This document shows, in pieces, positions 63,473 through 64,000 of a DNA stretch of 64,000 bases. The stretch is from Prochlorococcus sp. AG-459-N19 (GTDB lineage: Bacteria > Cyanobacteriota > Cyanobacteriia > PCC-6307 > Cyanobiaceae). Numbering within the stretch: the stretch's first letter is position 1; every line of letters begins with the position of its first letter. Both the position numbers and the translations under genes were made by a program. The notes under the pieces were generated by a model that did no database searches, was not told the DNA's origin, and saw nothing but the letters and a program-made list of their open reading frames with translations. Location of the stretch: positions 1 to 64,000 of the forward strand of contig QCRF01000001.1 of assembly GCA_003209375.1 (NCBI GenBank). The letters run 5' to 3'.

Positions 63473-64000
63473 CTAAGCAGCCGAGGAAGAGGCATTACTT
63501 ACCTCAAGGTTTTCTATAGGCAATTGAGCTAAGCCACCATCCGGTATTATTCTTTTTATTTGAATTGGACCATATAAGGAATTAATTTGTTTAATTTCAA
63601 TTTTGTTTTCAGATGATAAAAATAATAAAGCCCAAAAAACTCCCAAACGATCTTTATCTAAATCATTTTTTACTACTGTTTGCCATTTCTTGACTAAATA
63701 TTCAAAATCTGTCCATTGTAATGCTTTTTCCCATCCTTCAATAAATTTCCCTAATGCTTTGGTGGTTTCTGGAAGTTTCTCGCGATGAGCTAATGACTTT
63801 ACTTGAGAAATTAAAACCTTATCAGAATATTTTTTATTTCTTTTTCTCTTCATGAGGAGAAGATCTTGGGTTTCTATTACTTCTGCTATTGACTCTAACT
63901 GACTTACAAGTTCTCCCAATGTTGTTGTACGTTTAAGAATTGGTTGTGCAATTGATCTTCTCCTTAGATATTTTTCAGGATATTTTGGAATATCAAATTC
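63473..64000 (-). CDS. scpA: Segregation and condensation protein A (ScpA), N-terminus beyond the right edge
   Basis: Frame is open to the edge: EFDIPKYPEKYLRRRSIAQPILKRTTTLGELVSQLESIAEVIE...; the ORF-track start at 63919 is internal. Confidence 0.75.
   Translation of the reverse strand, partial: EFDIPKYPEKYLRRRSIAQPILKRTTTLGELVSQLESIAEVIETQDLLLMKRKRNKKYSDKVLISQVKSLAHREKLPETTKALGKFIEGWEKALQWTDFEYLVKKWQTVVKNDLDKDRLGVFWALLFLSSENKIEIKQINSLYGPIQIKRIIPDGGLAQLPIENLEVSNASSSAA

Overview
The window looks like an ordinary, densely packed, AT-rich core segment of a marine picocyanobacterial chromosome. Protein content, gene order and base composition suggest a high-light-type Prochlorococcus; this is inferred by recognition and was not tested by a search. 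I recognise about 60 protein-coding genes. They include mutS2, hemB, a SulP/SbtA/SbtB-like bicarbonate uptake operon, eno, a ClpB-type AAA+ gene, secE-nusG-rplK-rplA-rplJ-rplL, pyrD, murG, pgk, a rel/spoT homologue, mnmE, nadC, argS, prfB, grx-gshB, a phylloquinone (men) cluster, ndhH, rsmH, chlM, purE, cysC, trpB, gltA, ndhA-I-G-E, nadK, metF and a partial scpA. I found no rRNA, tRNA, CRISPR array, transposase, integrase or phage module, and no convincing new multi-gene defence or mobile system. The best second-look items are: (1) a thioredoxin-reductase-like protein that keeps CATC but has lost the NADPH-binding motifs; (2) a ClpB-like ATPase whose NBD1 tandem arginine fingers are replaced by N-C; (3) a secreted metallo-beta-lactamase-fold protein that has lost the HxHxDH metal motif; (4) an intact prfB +1 programmed frameshift that the ORF track misses; (5) the SulP-SbtA-SbtB-like operon, whose SbtB-like protein lacks the C-terminal CGPxGC tail; (6) a perfect 12-bp inverted repeat in the eno/clpB intergenic region; and (7) a small unknown ORF overlapping the tail of a PedR-like regulator.
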